This document shows, one piece after another, positions 1 to 9,359 of a DNA stretch of 64,000 nt (position 1 is the first letter of the stretch; the number at the start of each line of letters is the position of its first letter). This DNA is from JBBSMX01 sp038232935. GTDB taxonomy: Bacteria; Bacteroidota; Rhodothermia; Rhodothermales; JANQRZ01. The notes under the pieces are model-generated. The model ran no database searches. It saw only the letters and a program-made list of their open reading frames with translations, and was not told the DNA's origin. Made by a program: the position numbers and the translations under genes. Location of the stretch: contig JBBSMX010000004.1 in the NCBI GenBank assembly GCA_038232935.1, positions 1 to 64,000 on the forward strand. Direction: 5' to 3'.

Positions 1-214
1 CGGAAGTGCCCTGCCTCTCCAGGCGCGCATCGAGGGGTCTTCGGGCGGAGCAGAGGAAAGGCGAGCCCAGGTGGGCCTTTGCGGTGCTCTTCGCCCAATT
101 TGGTTCGTGTCGATGTGTGGCACATCTTGTTTGTTGCAGGCGTGCCGCCTACCTTCCGCTATGCGCTGTGAGCGTATGAAATAGAAGGAATTAACAGGGA
201 CCCGGACCTAAGCT
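1..214. other. Non-coding leader upstream of the T6SS locus
   Basis: No convincing gene lies here. The stretch carries the probable promoter of the T6SS operon (listed separately) and an A/G-rich stretch AAGGAATT ending about 25 bases before the first ATG. Nothing indicates what lies to the left of the window. Confidence 0.5.
127..157 (+). promoter_or_regulatory. Candidate Bacteroidota-type promoter for the T6SS locus
   Basis: TTG at 127-129 is followed after 20 bases by TACCTTCC at 150-157. This resembles the Bacteroidota primary sigma consensus (TTTG, about 19 bases, TAnnTTTG). It sits about 58 bases ahead of the first T6SS gene. The match is partial, so this is an inference. Confidence 0.35.
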
Positions 215-1594
215 ATGCCGATCAAGCTGTTGGTTACCCACGCCGGAGACGCCGCTCCCCCGGACGAGTACGTTTTCGAACATGAGACGGTCATGATCGG
301 CCGGGACAACGCGAACCTGCTGACGCTGCCCGACCCCGCCCGCCTCATCAGCAAGCACCACGCGGAAATACGCGAAACGGATGTCGGGTTCGAACTCGTC
401 GACCTCGGGAGCAAGAACTTTACGTACCTCAACGGCAAGCGTCTCACGTCCGGCCAGCCCGCGCTGCTGAACCCCGGCGACCGCTTCAAGATCGGCGAGT
501 TCGAGGTCGTGTTCTACCCCGAAGCCCCGGCCGATCCGGAGGAGAACCGGACGGTCTTCGTCGCGAGCTTCGTCAACCCCTTCGAGGAGCCGGCGGAGAA
601 GCTGGCCGAGGTGCTCGGGAGCCTGCGGCGGGTCTACGCCGGCGAGAGCGGTCCGCGCCGCTCCGACGCGCTCCGCGACGCGCTGGAGGCCGCGCTGATC
701 GGCGGAGGTGACGAGCCGGGTGCCATCGTGGCGAGGCAGCTCAGCGGGGGGGAGGAGTCGTTCGGGATGGTCGCTATGCCCGCCGCGCACGTGCCGCCTC
801 CGGCCGCCCCGTTCGCTGCACCGCCGGAGCCGATGCCTCCCCGATCCCCGGAGCCGCCGCCCGCCGCCTACGGGGCTGCCGACCCCTTCGCCCAGACCTC
901 GGCATCAGCCTTCGCGCCGTTTCTGCCCCCGCCGTCGTTCGCGCCTCCGCCGCTGGAGCCGCCCGGTCCGGCGTCGCCTGCGTATGCGCCTCCGGCCCCC
1001 ACGCCGCCGCCTGCCTACGTGCCGCCCCCCGCGCAGGCCCCCCCCCCGGCGTACGCGCCGATGAGCGGGTCCATCTCGGCAGGGGAGGAGCGGCTGCTGG
1101 ACGTACTCATCGAGGCCGTGTCGAAGCTCGCGCCGATCCCGTGGCGGTTCCGGCACGAGTTCATCGGGCAGACCATCGTGCAGACCAGTGAGTCGGCATT
1201 CCTCTACGAGAAGCCTCCCGCCGAACTGAAGGCGTACCTGACCGACCCGCAGGCCGACGACGCGGAGCGGGAGCGCCGGCTCGCGGCGATGGCCGAAGCC
1301 GTGGAGGCCGTCGCCGTCCACCAGCTCGCGATGCTGGACGGCTATAAGGCGAGCGTGCAGCAGGGCGCGCAGCGGCTGCTCGACAAGGTGGACCCCGCGC
1401 CGATCGAGGCGGAGGTAGAGGCGAGCAGCCCTATGTATAAGGTGCCCCAGTTCCGGAGCTCCGCCGTGCTGGAGCGGCTGAAGGAGGCACACCGCGAGCT
1501 CGGTGGCGAGGACTGGTCGGTGGCCGAGCGGCGGGCGTTCCGGCCGGCGTTCATCAAGGCCTACCTCGCCCGGATGACCCGACGCCGATCCTGA
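215..1594 (+). CDS. tagH: T6SS-associated FHA-domain protein TagH
   Basis: This 459-residue cytoplasmic protein opens the T6SS locus. An FHA domain at about residues 25-90 contains IGRDN, the SKHHAE core and LxNGKR, the usual phosphothreonine-binding elements. A long Pro/Ala-rich low-complexity linker covers about 190-290, and the remaining 170 residues match the helical C-terminal domain typical of T6SS FHA proteins (ImpI/TagH). In other systems such proteins are phosphorylated by the PpkA kinase and promote assembly. The locus also encodes a kinase and a PP2C phosphatase, so the same role is inferred here. ATG start with a purine-rich upstream region. It could also be called Fha1. Confidence 0.9.
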   Translation: MPIKLLVTHAGDAAPPDEYVFEHETVMIGRDNANLLTLPDPARLISKHHAEIRETDVGFELVDLGSKNFTYLNGKRLTSGQPALLNPGDRFKIGEFEVVFYPEAPADPEENRTVFVASFVNPFEEPAEKLAEVLGSLRRVYAGESGPRRSDALRDALEAALIGGGDEPGAIVARQLSGGEESFGMVAMPAAHVPPPAAPFAAPPEPMPPRSPEPPPAAYGAADPFAQTSASAFAPFLPPPSFAPPPLEPPGPASPAYAPPAPTPPPAYVPPPAQAPPPAYAPMSGSISAGEERLLDVLIEAVSKLAPIPWRFRHEFIGQTIVQTSESAFLYEKPPAELKAYLTDPQADDAERERRLAAMAEAVEAVAVHQLAMLDGYKASVQQGAQRLLDKVDPAPIEAEVEASSPMYKVPQFRSSAVLERLKEAHRELGGEDWSVAERRAFRPAFIKAYLARMTRRRS

Positions 1595-1684
1595 TGGCGG
1601 CATGCCGTTACAGACGTTAGCCCACCTCAGCTGCGGGCCGCAGCGCGGCTCTCGTCCTACCCACAATCCTCAGAACCCCTGACC

Positions 1685-2173
1685 ATGCTTCGTCGCCCCT
1701 CCTTACGCCCCGTTCATCTCGCTGTGCTTGTCGGCGTGCTCGTCGTTGTCTCCGGATGCGGACGAGCGCCGCAGGTACCCCCGCCGCCGCCGCCGCCGGA
1801 GCCCCCGCTCACGGTGACCGTGGTCGGTGAGGAAGACCTCAACGGGGGAGGCAACGCGGCTGTCCTGCGGATCTACCAGCTCGCGGGCGACGCCAACTTC
1901 CAGCGGGCACCCGTGCAGGCGTTCTGGCAGAACGACGAGCAGGCCCTCGGCGGGGAGCTCATCAGCGCCAAACGTGAGGTGCTGCTCTTCCCCGGCAGCA
2001 CCGAGGACGTCCGGATCGTCATCGACGACAGGGCGCAGTTTCTCGCCATCGCCGCCGACCTGCGGGACCCGGACCCCGATAACTGGCGCGCCATCTACCC
2101 CGTGGATGCGGTGCGCGGCAAGGCCATGGCCGTGCTCGTCGGCGACAACCGGCTGTTCGTGCGCGTGGAGTAG
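1685..2173 (+). CDS. tssJ: T6SS outer-membrane lipoprotein TssJ
   Basis: A 162-residue lipoprotein. The N-terminus has two arginines, a hydrophobic segment and a lipobox VSGC with the lipidated cysteine at residue 25, then a proline-rich tether. The mature part shows the TssJ pattern: NGGGNAAVLRIYQL, an FW..D stretch, and near the end DNWRAIYPVD. TssJ anchors the membrane complex to the outer membrane by binding TssM. Its presence separates this system from the Bacteroidota T6SSiii type, which lacks TssJ. It lies 90 bases after tagH and 111 before tssK. Confidence 0.9.
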   Translation: MLRRPSLRPVHLAVLVGVLVVVSGCGRAPQVPPPPPPPEPPLTVTVVGEEDLNGGGNAAVLRIYQLAGDANFQRAPVQAFWQNDEQALGGELISAKREVLLFPGSTEDVRIVIDDRAQFLAIAADLRDPDPDNWRAIYPVDAVRGKAMAVLVGDNRLFVRVE

Positions 2174-2284
2174 CCGGGAGGAACGGCGGGATTGTACTTG
2201 GGAAGCGCCGGGTTTCTCGTACTTTATGTGGGCAGAAGGAAGCGCGTGGATTGGCCGCGCGCTACGGATTAGATCGGATCGGCT

Positions 2285-3637
2285 ATGGCGCAGGAGCGCA
2301 GCAAAGTTGTCTGGTACGAGGGGATGACCCTCGACCCTCACCACCTCCAGCAATGGGACCGTTACCACCACGACGTGGTCAACGCCCGTGTCGGGGCGAT
2401 CACGCGGCACGGCTGGGGGCTGACCGACCTCGCCATAGACGAGGAGCGGCTGGCGAACGGCGAGTTCGCCCTCCTCCGGTGCGCCGGCATCATGCCCGAC
2501 GGCTTCGCCTTCAACCTCCCCGACGACGGGCCGCTGCCCGAGCCGCGCAGCCTCGGCGACAGCTTCGGGGCCACGGGCACGTCGCTGCCCATCCTGCTCG
2601 CGCTCCCGTCCGAGCGGCCGAGCGGGGGCAACGTCGCGCGCAACGGCACGGCCGCCCGCGCTACCCGCTACGCCTCCGCCTCCGTCACCCTCCCCGACGA
2701 GAACACCGGTGCCGACGAACGCACGGTCGAGGTCGCCCAGCCGAAGTTCCGCATTGGGCTGGGGAGCGAGGCGTTACAGGAGTTCACTACGATTCAGATC
2801 GCCGACGTCGCCCGCACCGAGTCGGGGCTGTTCGCGCTGCGCGAGGCGTTCATCCCGACGTGCCTGAGCATCGGCACCTCGCCCCGGCTGATGCAGATGG
2901 CGCGGCGGCTGCTGGAGCTGCTCGTCGCCCGGAGTACGACGCTGGCCGAGCGCTGGCGCGGCGTCACGCAGCAGCGCGAGCTCTCGCCGGCCGATCTCAC
3001 GGTGCTGGGACTCCACCTCGCCGCGAGCACGTACGTCCCCCTGCTGAGCCACCACCACGCCGGAGCCGGGAGCCACCCGGAGGCGCTCTACACGACGATG
3101 CTGGCACTCGGCGGCCACCTCTCCGCCTTCACCCCCGGTGTCTCTACCGCGCCGCGCAATTATCCCGTCTACAACCACGCCGACCTCACGGCGTGCTTCG
3201 GCGCGCTCGACGCCATCCTGATGGAAGTGCTCGGCGGGGCCGGGCCGAAGGCGAACTACACCCGCGTCCCGCTCGAAGAGCAGCGGGAGAACCTCTACTT
3301 CGCGCGCCCCGACGGTGCCCTCCTGGAGAAGGCGCAGTTCTTCCTCATCGCTCGCACCGACGCGATCCCCGAGGCGCGGCTGTCGCAGGACCTCCCGCAG
3401 ATGATCCGCGTCGCCTCGCCGGACACCATCGACGCCGTGCTCCGCAGCTACACCCGTGCCCTGGGCGTGGACCACACGAATCGCCTGCCGTCCGGTGTCC
3501 CGATGGACGACAAGGCCACGTACTTCCAGCTACAGAAGCGGGGGCCGTTCTGGGAAGCCATCCAGCAGAGCGGCGGCATCGCGCTCTTCATCCCCGCCGA
3601 GTTCAGCAGCCTGCAGATGGAGTTGATCGCCGCCTGA
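2285..3637 (+). CDS. tssK: T6SS baseplate protein TssK
   Basis: 450 residues, the usual TssK length. The N-terminus contains VVWYEGMTLDPHHLQQWDRY, a hallmark of the family (W-x-EGMxLxPxHxQQxDR). TssK links the TssFGE baseplate wedges to the membrane complex through TssL and TssM. The start at 2285 is the ATG directly before this conserved block. The gene ends 13 bases ahead of tssL, consistent with one transcript. Confidence 0.95.
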   Translation: MAQERSKVVWYEGMTLDPHHLQQWDRYHHDVVNARVGAITRHGWGLTDLAIDEERLANGEFALLRCAGIMPDGFAFNLPDDGPLPEPRSLGDSFGATGTSLPILLALPSERPSGGNVARNGTAARATRYASASVTLPDENTGADERTVEVAQPKFRIGLGSEALQEFTTIQIADVARTESGLFALREAFIPTCLSIGTSPRLMQMARRLLELLVARSTTLAERWRGVTQQRELSPADLTVLGLHLAASTYVPLLSHHHAGAGSHPEALYTTMLALGGHLSAFTPGVSTAPRNYPVYNHADLTACFGALDAILMEVLGGAGPKANYTRVPLEEQRENLYFARPDGALLEKAQFFLIARTDAIPEARLSQDLPQMIRVASPDTIDAVLRSYTRALGVDHTNRLPSGVPMDDKATYFQLQKRGPFWEAIQQSGGIALFIPAEFSSLQMELIAA

Positions 3638-3650
3638 CCCCGACGCAATC

Positions 3651-4376
3651 ATGAGCACGCGCACTGCGGATACGTCTTCCTTCTTTCGCACCGGCTTGGA
3701 CGAGGCCGGCGGCCGGATGGAGGACGTCTACGCCCCGTGTTTCACGCTCGCCCTCCAGCTCCGCTCCGGCCAAGAGTTCGGCGATGCCGAGGTACTGCGC
3801 GGGCGGATCAAAGCGCTGCTGGAGAAGACGCGCCGTCAGGCGGAACGCACCGGCCTCGCCCCGGAGGACGTGCGCGAGGCCGAGTTCGCCCTCGTCGCCT
3901 TCCTCGACGAGACGCTGCTCTCGTCGGACTGGAGCCAGAAGGACCGCTGGCTGGCCCGGCCGCTCCAGCTCGAGCTGTTCAACCGCTACGACGCGGGCGA
4001 AGAGTTCTTCCACCGGCTCGATGGGCTCCGCGCGAACCCGAGCCTCCACGCCGAGGTGCTGGAGGTGTACTACCTCTGCATGGCCCTCGGCTTCAAGGGC
4101 AAGTACCAGCTCCACGGGCAGGAAGAGCTGCGCGGGCTGATCGAGGAGACGTACGCCGAGGTGGCGAAGCAGCCGGGCATGAAGACGACCGCGCTCGCCC
4201 CACACGGCAAGCCCCGCGACACCGTCGCCGCCGAGGTCGGCACCAAGGTGCCGGCGTGGGTGCTCGTGGTGGCGGCACTCGTGCTCGGGCTCCTCACCTA
4301 CCTCGGCATGAGCGTCTACATCTCCAACACCGCCTCCGACGTAGCCCAGGACATCGAAGTCGTGATGCGTGAGTGA
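3651..4376 (+). CDS. tssL: T6SS inner-membrane protein TssL (DotU family)
   Basis: 241 residues. The cytoplasmic hook domain carries AEFALVAFLDETLLSSDW and GFKGKYQ, both characteristic of DotU/TssL. One C-terminal membrane segment lies at about residues 205-227 (VPAWVLVVAALVLGLLTYL) with a short periplasmic tail. No OmpA-like peptidoglycan-binding extension is present, so wall anchoring must come from elsewhere. The last codons (VMRE stop) fall inside a GTGATGC-type repeat whose complement lies 100 bases downstream. Confidence 0.93.
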   Translation: MSTRTADTSSFFRTGLDEAGGRMEDVYAPCFTLALQLRSGQEFGDAEVLRGRIKALLEKTRRQAERTGLAPEDVREAEFALVAFLDETLLSSDWSQKDRWLARPLQLELFNRYDAGEEFFHRLDGLRANPSLHAEVLEVYYLCMALGFKGKYQLHGQEELRGLIEETYAEVAKQPGMKTTALAPHGKPRDTVAAEVGTKVPAWVLVVAALVLGLLTYLGMSVYISNTASDVAQDIEVVMRE

Positions 4377-4398
4377 TGCGGGATGCGTGATACGTGAG
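4362..4398. repeat. GTGATGCGTGA-type repeat arm overlapping the tssL 3' end
   Basis: Degenerate copies of GTGATGC / GATGCGTGA run through the last codons of tssL and about 20 bases beyond. They are the reverse complement of the GCATCAC array at 4491-4528, so the two arms could pair around a 92-base loop. Confidence 0.6.
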
Positions 4399-4611
4399 GG
4401 TGCCGTGGCGAGCGTCGCACCTTCGTTTTGCTTATTGCATATGCCAAAGCGCTACTCAACGTGACGAGCGGAAGGGGGCCCAACTAATTTCACGCATCAC
4501 GCATCACGCATCACGCATCACGCATCACCTCGCCCTCTCGAAGCACCGCGCTACCCCATCTTCCCCCTACCCGAACCTCTTCCCCCTGCCCGAACCGCAA
4601 ACGCCGAATCC
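4377..4611. other. Intergenic region between tssL and tssM with heptamer repeats
   Basis: This 235-base gap is the longest inside the core T6SS operon. It contains the two inverted repeat arms listed separately and otherwise no gene. A short open frame through the repeats has no credible start and looks accidental. Confidence 0.6.
4491..4528. repeat. (GCATCAC)5 heptamer tandem array
   Basis: Five perfect tandem copies of the 7-base unit GCATCAC occupy 4494-4528, preceded by CAC. The unit is the reverse complement of GTGATGC found at the end of tssL. Short heptamer arrays of this kind can change copy number by slippage. Confidence 0.85.
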
Positions 4612-7600
4612 ATGAAGTGGCTGTTTAAGATCTTTACGAGCCGGGGCTTTCTGATCGGGCTGGGGTTCGTAATACTGGTGGCGCTCGTGCTGCTGGGCGG
4701 CCTCGTGATGGAGTGGTCGCTCGTGGTGACGGGGCTCGTGCTCGCCATCGTCCTGCTCGTGGTGGGCCTCGTGGTGATGATGGTGCAGATGCGGGCGACG
4801 AAGGCGGCGAGCGGAATCGAGCACCAGATCATGGCGCAGGCCCACGCGCAGCAGCTCAGCGTCCGGCCCGATCAGCAGGCCGAGATCGAGCGGCTCCAGC
4901 AGGACCTCGAGCGCGCCATCGAGACGCTCAAGCAGTCGAAGCTCGGCAAGAAGGGGTGGCGGCCGGGCGGTGGCAAGGCCGCGCTCTACGCTCTCCCGTG
5001 GTACCTCTTCATCGGCCCGCCCGGCGCGGGCAAGACGACGGCCATCGCCAACTCCGGCCTCAACTTCCCCGTCGGCACCGACCGCGTGCGCGGCGTCGGC
5101 GGCACGCGCAACTGCGACTGGTTCTTCACCGACCAGGCGATCCTGCTCGACACGGCAGGCCGCTACGTCACCGAGGCCGAGGACTCGGAGGAGTGGCTGG
5201 CTTTTCTCGACACGCTCAAGAAGCACCGCAAGGAGCGGCCCATCAACGGCGTCCTCGTCGGCATCGCCCTCGACGAGTTGGCCGGGGCCTCGGCCGCCGA
5301 GGTGGAGCGCCACGCCGAGCAGGTCCGCGCCCGCGTGGACGAGCTCATCAAGCACCTCGGCATCCGCTTTCCCATCTACCTCCTCTTCACGAAGGCGGAC
5401 CTGCTGCAGGGCTTCGTCGAGTTCTTCGGCGAGTTCGGGCGGAAGGAGCGCGAGGTGATGTGGGGGGCCACGCTCGACAGCGAGCAGCAGCGGGATCCCA
5501 ACCTCCGCGCCGTCTTCGAGAAGGAGTTCGACACGCTGGCCGAGGCGCTCTCGGGCTTCCGCTCGCGGCGGCTGCGGCGGGCGATGAAGCGCGAGGACCG
5601 CAAGCTCGTCTACAACTTCCCGCTCCAGTTCGCCACGGTGAAGGACAACCTCGCGCACTTCGTGGAGGGCCTCTTCCAGCCGAACCCGTACCAGGAGACC
5701 CCGATCTTCCGGGGGTTCTACTTCTCCAGCGGTACGCAGGAGGGCGTCCCCATCGACCTCGTCATTCGCGCCATCGAGGCCGAGTTCGGCCTCCCGCCCG
5801 AGGTGACCCCGCTCGATTCCGGGACGGAGGCGAAGAGCTACTTCATCAAAGACGTCTTCACCGACGTCATCGTGCCGGACCGCTTCCTAGCGCGGCGGAC
5901 CTCGCGGGCGTCCACGCAGCAGCGGCTCGCCAAAGCCGGCACCTCCGTCGCGGCCGTAGTGGGCCTCCTCCTCTTTCTGGCCGCCACGTCGCAGGCGCTC
6001 GTCCGCAGCAAGCACGATCTCGGGAACGTGCAGGCCGCCGCCGCCGCCGCCGCGACCGTGCGGTGGGACGGGAGCGAGCCGCGCGACGAGGACCTCGCGC
6101 GCGTCGATAGTCTGCGGACCGAGATCGAGCGGCTCGAAGGCGGGCCGCCGCTGCTGCAACTCGGCCTCAACCGGCGCGGGGCCGTGCTGGAACCGGCCCG
6201 CCGGCTCTACCGCGCCCGCACCCGCGACTTCGTCGAGGCGTACCCCTTCGCCGTGCTCCGGCGGCAGCTCGGCAGCGTGCCCTCCATCGAGACGAATCCG
6301 ACCGCCCGGCAGCGCACCTACGACGAGCTCAAGGCGTACCTGCTGCTGACGACGGACACCGGGCGGATCGCCGAAGAGCCGGAGGCGAACTTCCTCCGCC
6401 AGTACCTCATCGCGGTCACCCGCGAAGCCCTCTACGGCCCCGACTCCACGGCCGTCCTGCCGTCCGCCGCCGTCCTGATCGACGAGCAGATGGCGGCCTT
6501 CGTCGAGGGGCTGCGCGGGGGCGTGATCGCTCCGTTCGAGGCGGACGAGCGTACCGTCACGCGCGTCCGCGCGCTCATCTACGAGCAACCGACGATTGCA
6601 GGCGTCTACGCCCGGATCCGCAGCGAGGGCAACGCGACGCTCCCCGAGTTCCGCCTCGCCGATGCGATCCCCGGCCGCTTCCTCGGGATGTTTCAGACGG
6701 GCAGCGAGGAGGCAGAGGGGCTCGGCGGTCCGCGTGTGCCGGGCTTCTTCACCCAGCGCGGCTGGAGTGAGTACGTCGAAGACACCTTCAAAGAGGAGAG
6801 CGAGGACCCGTCCCGCGACGATTGGGTGATGGGCCGGACCGCCGGTGAGCTGCCGCCCGAGATGATGGACAGCGCGCTGATGCTCGAACGCCTTCAAGCG
6901 ACGTACTTCGCCGAGTATGCCGCGGCGTGGCAGCAGTTCATGCGCAACGTGCGGTACAACGCCTTCGGCGACGCCCGCGCTGCCGTCCGCACCCTCGACG
7001 ATCTCTCGAACACGACCGACTCGCCGCTGCTTTACCTGCTCGCCACCATCACCAACCAGACGACTTTTGCCAGCGCGCTGCCGGGTGGCGATCTCGCCAA
7101 TGACGTAGTCTCTGCTGCCCGGCAGCGAGTGAACCGGGCGGCTCGGCGCGTCATCGGCGGTCGGACCGATGCGGGGCTGGGGGGAGAGGAGGGAAGTACG
7201 AATCCCGTGGAGCGGCAGTTCGCCGGGCTCCACGCGCTCCAGGCGCAGCAGGCCGCGAGCGGCGGCGCGTCGCCCGAACTGTACCAGGCGCTCGAAAGCC
7301 TCGGGCAGGTGTCCGGGGTGCTCGGCGGTGCCGCGGCCGACCCGGCGCAGGCCGCCGAGTTCGCTGCCACCGTAATCAGTCAGAACGGAGGCGAGTTCGA
7401 CAACGCGCTCCGCTCGATCCGGGGTGGGCTCCGCCGCCTCGACGCGGACGTCCGGCGGACGCTGTTCGAGGAGCCCGTCGCCGTGGCGTGGGGGTCGATC
7501 CTCAACGAAGCGCAGCGCCACCTCAACGACCGGTGGCGCGAGGAGGTCGTCGCGCCGTTCCAGTCCACCCTCGCCGGGCGCTATCCCTTCGATTCGAACA

Positions 7601-8232
7601 GCCAGCAGGAGGCGCCGCTCGGCGACTTCGAGCGGTTCTTCCGCCCGCGCGACGGCACGCTCGCCGTGTTCTACGACGGGGCGCTCGCGCCGTACCTCAC
7701 CCGCGACGGCCGCCCGCGCGCGTGGGAAGGGCGCTCCATCGGCTTATCGGCTCGGACTGAGGCCGCGCTCGAGCAGGCCCGGGAAATCGGTGAAGCCCTC
7801 TTCAGCGGCGGTGCGCTCCGGCTCGACTTCGAGATGCAGGCCGACGTGCCGGAGCGCGAAGGCAGCGCGCCGCCCGCGAGCCAGGTCTTCATCTCCATCC
7901 ACGGGCAGGACGACGCGTACCGGATGGGCTCGTACCGGCCGTGGACGCCGTTCTCGTGGCCGGGCCGTCCCGGCGCGCTCCTCTCCATCTCCACGCAGCA
8001 GGGCGATCTCCCGGCCAAACAGTTCACCGGCGACTGGGCGCTCTTCCGGCTCTTGCAGGAGGCGCAGGTGCGGCGCGAATCCTCGACCCAGTACGATCTG
8101 AGTTGGCCGTTCCGGCAGCCCGGCAGCTACACCCTCACCGCGCGCTATACGCTCCGCGCAAAGAGCGCGTCGGCACCGTTCGGCAACCCCGGCCGGTTCT
8201 TCACCTTCGAGCCCCCGCCGACGCTGAACTGA
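4612..8232 (+). CDS. tssM: T6SS inner-membrane protein TssM (IcmF family)
   Basis: 1206 residues, a normal TssM length. Two N-terminal membrane segments lie at about 12-32 and 36-57 and a third at about 447-466, enclosing a cytoplasmic NTPase-like domain. A Walker A motif GPPGAGKTT is at about 135-143 and LLDTAGRY follows at about 179-186, so the nucleotide site looks intact; in many TssM proteins it is lost. The long periplasmic region ends in the domain that contacts TssJ. TssM with TssL and TssJ forms the channel through which the tail fires. Confidence 0.95.
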   Translation: MKWLFKIFTSRGFLIGLGFVILVALVLLGGLVMEWSLVVTGLVLAIVLLVVGLVVMMVQMRATKAASGIEHQIMAQAHAQQLSVRPDQQAEIERLQQDLERAIETLKQSKLGKKGWRPGGGKAALYALPWYLFIGPPGAGKTTAIANSGLNFPVGTDRVRGVGGTRNCDWFFTDQAILLDTAGRYVTEAEDSEEWLAFLDTLKKHRKERPINGVLVGIALDELAGASAAEVERHAEQVRARVDELIKHLGIRFPIYLLFTKADLLQGFVEFFGEFGRKEREVMWGATLDSEQQRDPNLRAVFEKEFDTLAEALSGFRSRRLRRAMKREDRKLVYNFPLQFATVKDNLAHFVEGLFQPNPYQETPIFRGFYFSSGTQEGVPIDLVIRAIEAEFGLPPEVTPLDSGTEAKSYFIKDVFTDVIVPDRFLARRTSRASTQQRLAKAGTSVAAVVGLLLFLAATSQALVRSKHDLGNVQAAAAAAATVRWDGSEPRDEDLARVDSLRTEIERLEGGPPLLQLGLNRRGAVLEPARRLYRARTRDFVEAYPFAVLRRQLGSVPSIETNPTARQRTYDELKAYLLLTTDTGRIAEEPEANFLRQYLIAVTREALYGPDSTAVLPSAAVLIDEQMAAFVEGLRGGVIAPFEADERTVTRVRALIYEQPTIAGVYARIRSEGNATLPEFRLADAIPGRFLGMFQTGSEEAEGLGGPRVPGFFTQRGWSEYVEDTFKEESEDPSRDDWVMGRTAGELPPEMMDSALMLERLQATYFAEYAAAWQQFMRNVRYNAFGDARAAVRTLDDLSNTTDSPLLYLLATITNQTTFASALPGGDLANDVVSAARQRVNRAARRVIGGRTDAGLGGEEGSTNPVERQFAGLHALQAQQAASGGASPELYQALESLGQVSGVLGGAAADPAQAAEFAATVISQNGGEFDNALRSIRGGLRRLDADVRRTLFEEPVAVAWGSILNEAQRHLNDRWREEVVAPFQSTLAGRYPFDSNSQQEAPLGDFERFFRPRDGTLAVFYDGALAPYLTRDGRPRAWEGRSIGLSARTEAALEQAREIGEALFSGGALRLDFEMQADVPEREGSAPPASQVFISIHGQDDAYRMGSYRPWTPFSWPGRPGALLSISTQQGDLPAKQFTGDWALFRLLQEAQVRRESSTQYDLSWPFRQPGSYTLTARYTLRAKSASAPFGNPGRFFTFEPPPTLN

Positions 8233-8316
8233 TTGTAGGGGTAGGGAAGGGCGGGGGTGTGAGGTACGACACCCGAACGCCCGCCTCCCAAACACCACCT
8301 CCCAACGCTCTGACCC

Positions 8317-9282
8317 ATGCAAGCGGATTCCCCCGGCGCGTCGTGCTTCGGCAAGCTGCCGGCCCACGGCGATTTCATTCGCTATAACGCGAGCGGACGG
8401 GCCATGCAGGCCTTCGATGCCTGGGTCCAGAAGGGGGTTATGGAGGCGCGCAATCAGCTCGGGCCGGATCTCGTCGCCGCCTTCGAAGAGGCCCGGCCGA
8501 CCTGCTTCTTTATCGACGTACCGAACGCGCCGCACATTCTCGCCGGGGCGTTCCGCCCGAGCCGGGACCGGTCGGGGCGACGCTACCCCTTTCTCGTCGC
8601 TGTCGAGGTGGAGAAGCGGCACGTGGAGGGGCGGCGGATTCCGGCGTGGCCGGACCGGTACGCGTCGTTCTATCAGGCCGCCGCTGCGCTCGTGGACGAC
8701 GCCGTGAGCGAGCGGCTCGCCGAGGGCGACCTGGCCGGGCGGCTCCAGACCCTACGTGCGGGCTACGACGCCACGCCGTTCCCGGTGGACTACGAGTTCC
8801 GGATGCGCCAGACTTCGGCGCAAGAACTCTGGACCCGGACGTGGGGCGATCCCGAGGACGGGCGTAAGTACGTCTTGCTCAAGAACCTCACGGAGACGAT
8901 GGAGCGGATGACGAACGGCCGCACGGTGAAGCTGCACGCCGCACTCCGGCTCCCGCTCCCCAACCCCGTGCGCGGACTCGACGTGAGCTTCTGGCTGGAG
9001 GCGTGCTGGCGACTGCTCGGCACGACGCCTGACGCGCCTGCCTTTTTCTGGACGGCCCCCGAGGCGAGCGAGCCCATGCTGCTGGTGGCGTCCGCGCCGC
9101 CGCCAGCTGGCATCTTCCCCCACCTTCTCGCCATGCCCTCGGACAACGGCGTCTTCACTCTCGACGATGCGGCGGGGCAGCCCACCGCGCTCGCCGCGCT
9201 CGCCCTCCCGGCCCGCTACGGCACCCTCCTCGAAGACGACGCCCTCTCGCTCCACGCCTTCATCCAACGCCTCAGCCCGTGA
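8317..9282 (+). CDS. tagF: T6SS-associated regulator TagF
   Basis: 321 residues. It begins with CFGKLPAHGDFIRYN, the signature of the TagF/ImpM family (DUF2094), followed by the conserved region around DRSGRRYPF. In Pseudomonas, TagF represses T6SS post-translationally and TagF/PppA-type genes act with Fha. Here it lies between tssM and tssA in a locus that also holds FHA, PP2C and kinase genes, so a similar brake on assembly is inferred. ATG start at 8317; an 84-base gap to tssM shows nothing notable. Confidence 0.9.
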   Translation: MQADSPGASCFGKLPAHGDFIRYNASGRAMQAFDAWVQKGVMEARNQLGPDLVAAFEEARPTCFFIDVPNAPHILAGAFRPSRDRSGRRYPFLVAVEVEKRHVEGRRIPAWPDRYASFYQAAAALVDDAVSERLAEGDLAGRLQTLRAGYDATPFPVDYEFRMRQTSAQELWTRTWGDPEDGRKYVLLKNLTETMERMTNGRTVKLHAALRLPLPNPVRGLDVSFWLEACWRLLGTTPDAPAFFWTAPEASEPMLLVASAPPPAGIFPHLLAMPSDNGVFTLDDAAGQPTALAALALPARYGTLLEDDALSLHAFIQRLSP

Positions 9283-9359
9283 GGCGCGATTACGTCGCGG
9301 TAGAAACGCAGCACCATTCCGTCTCCACCGCGAACACCGCGCTCCCAACCTCTCGACCT

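Noticed and set aside
4491..4528. CRISPR-like array
   Set aside because: Units are 7 bases with no spacers; it is a simple tandem repeat.
4394..4615. Small open frame through the heptamer repeats before tssM
   Set aside because: It is mostly a translation of the GCATCAC array and has no ribosome binding site or conserved sequence.
5887..7521. 544-codon minus-strand open frame opposite tssM
   Set aside because: Antisense of the conserved TssM region; composition fits a shadow frame.
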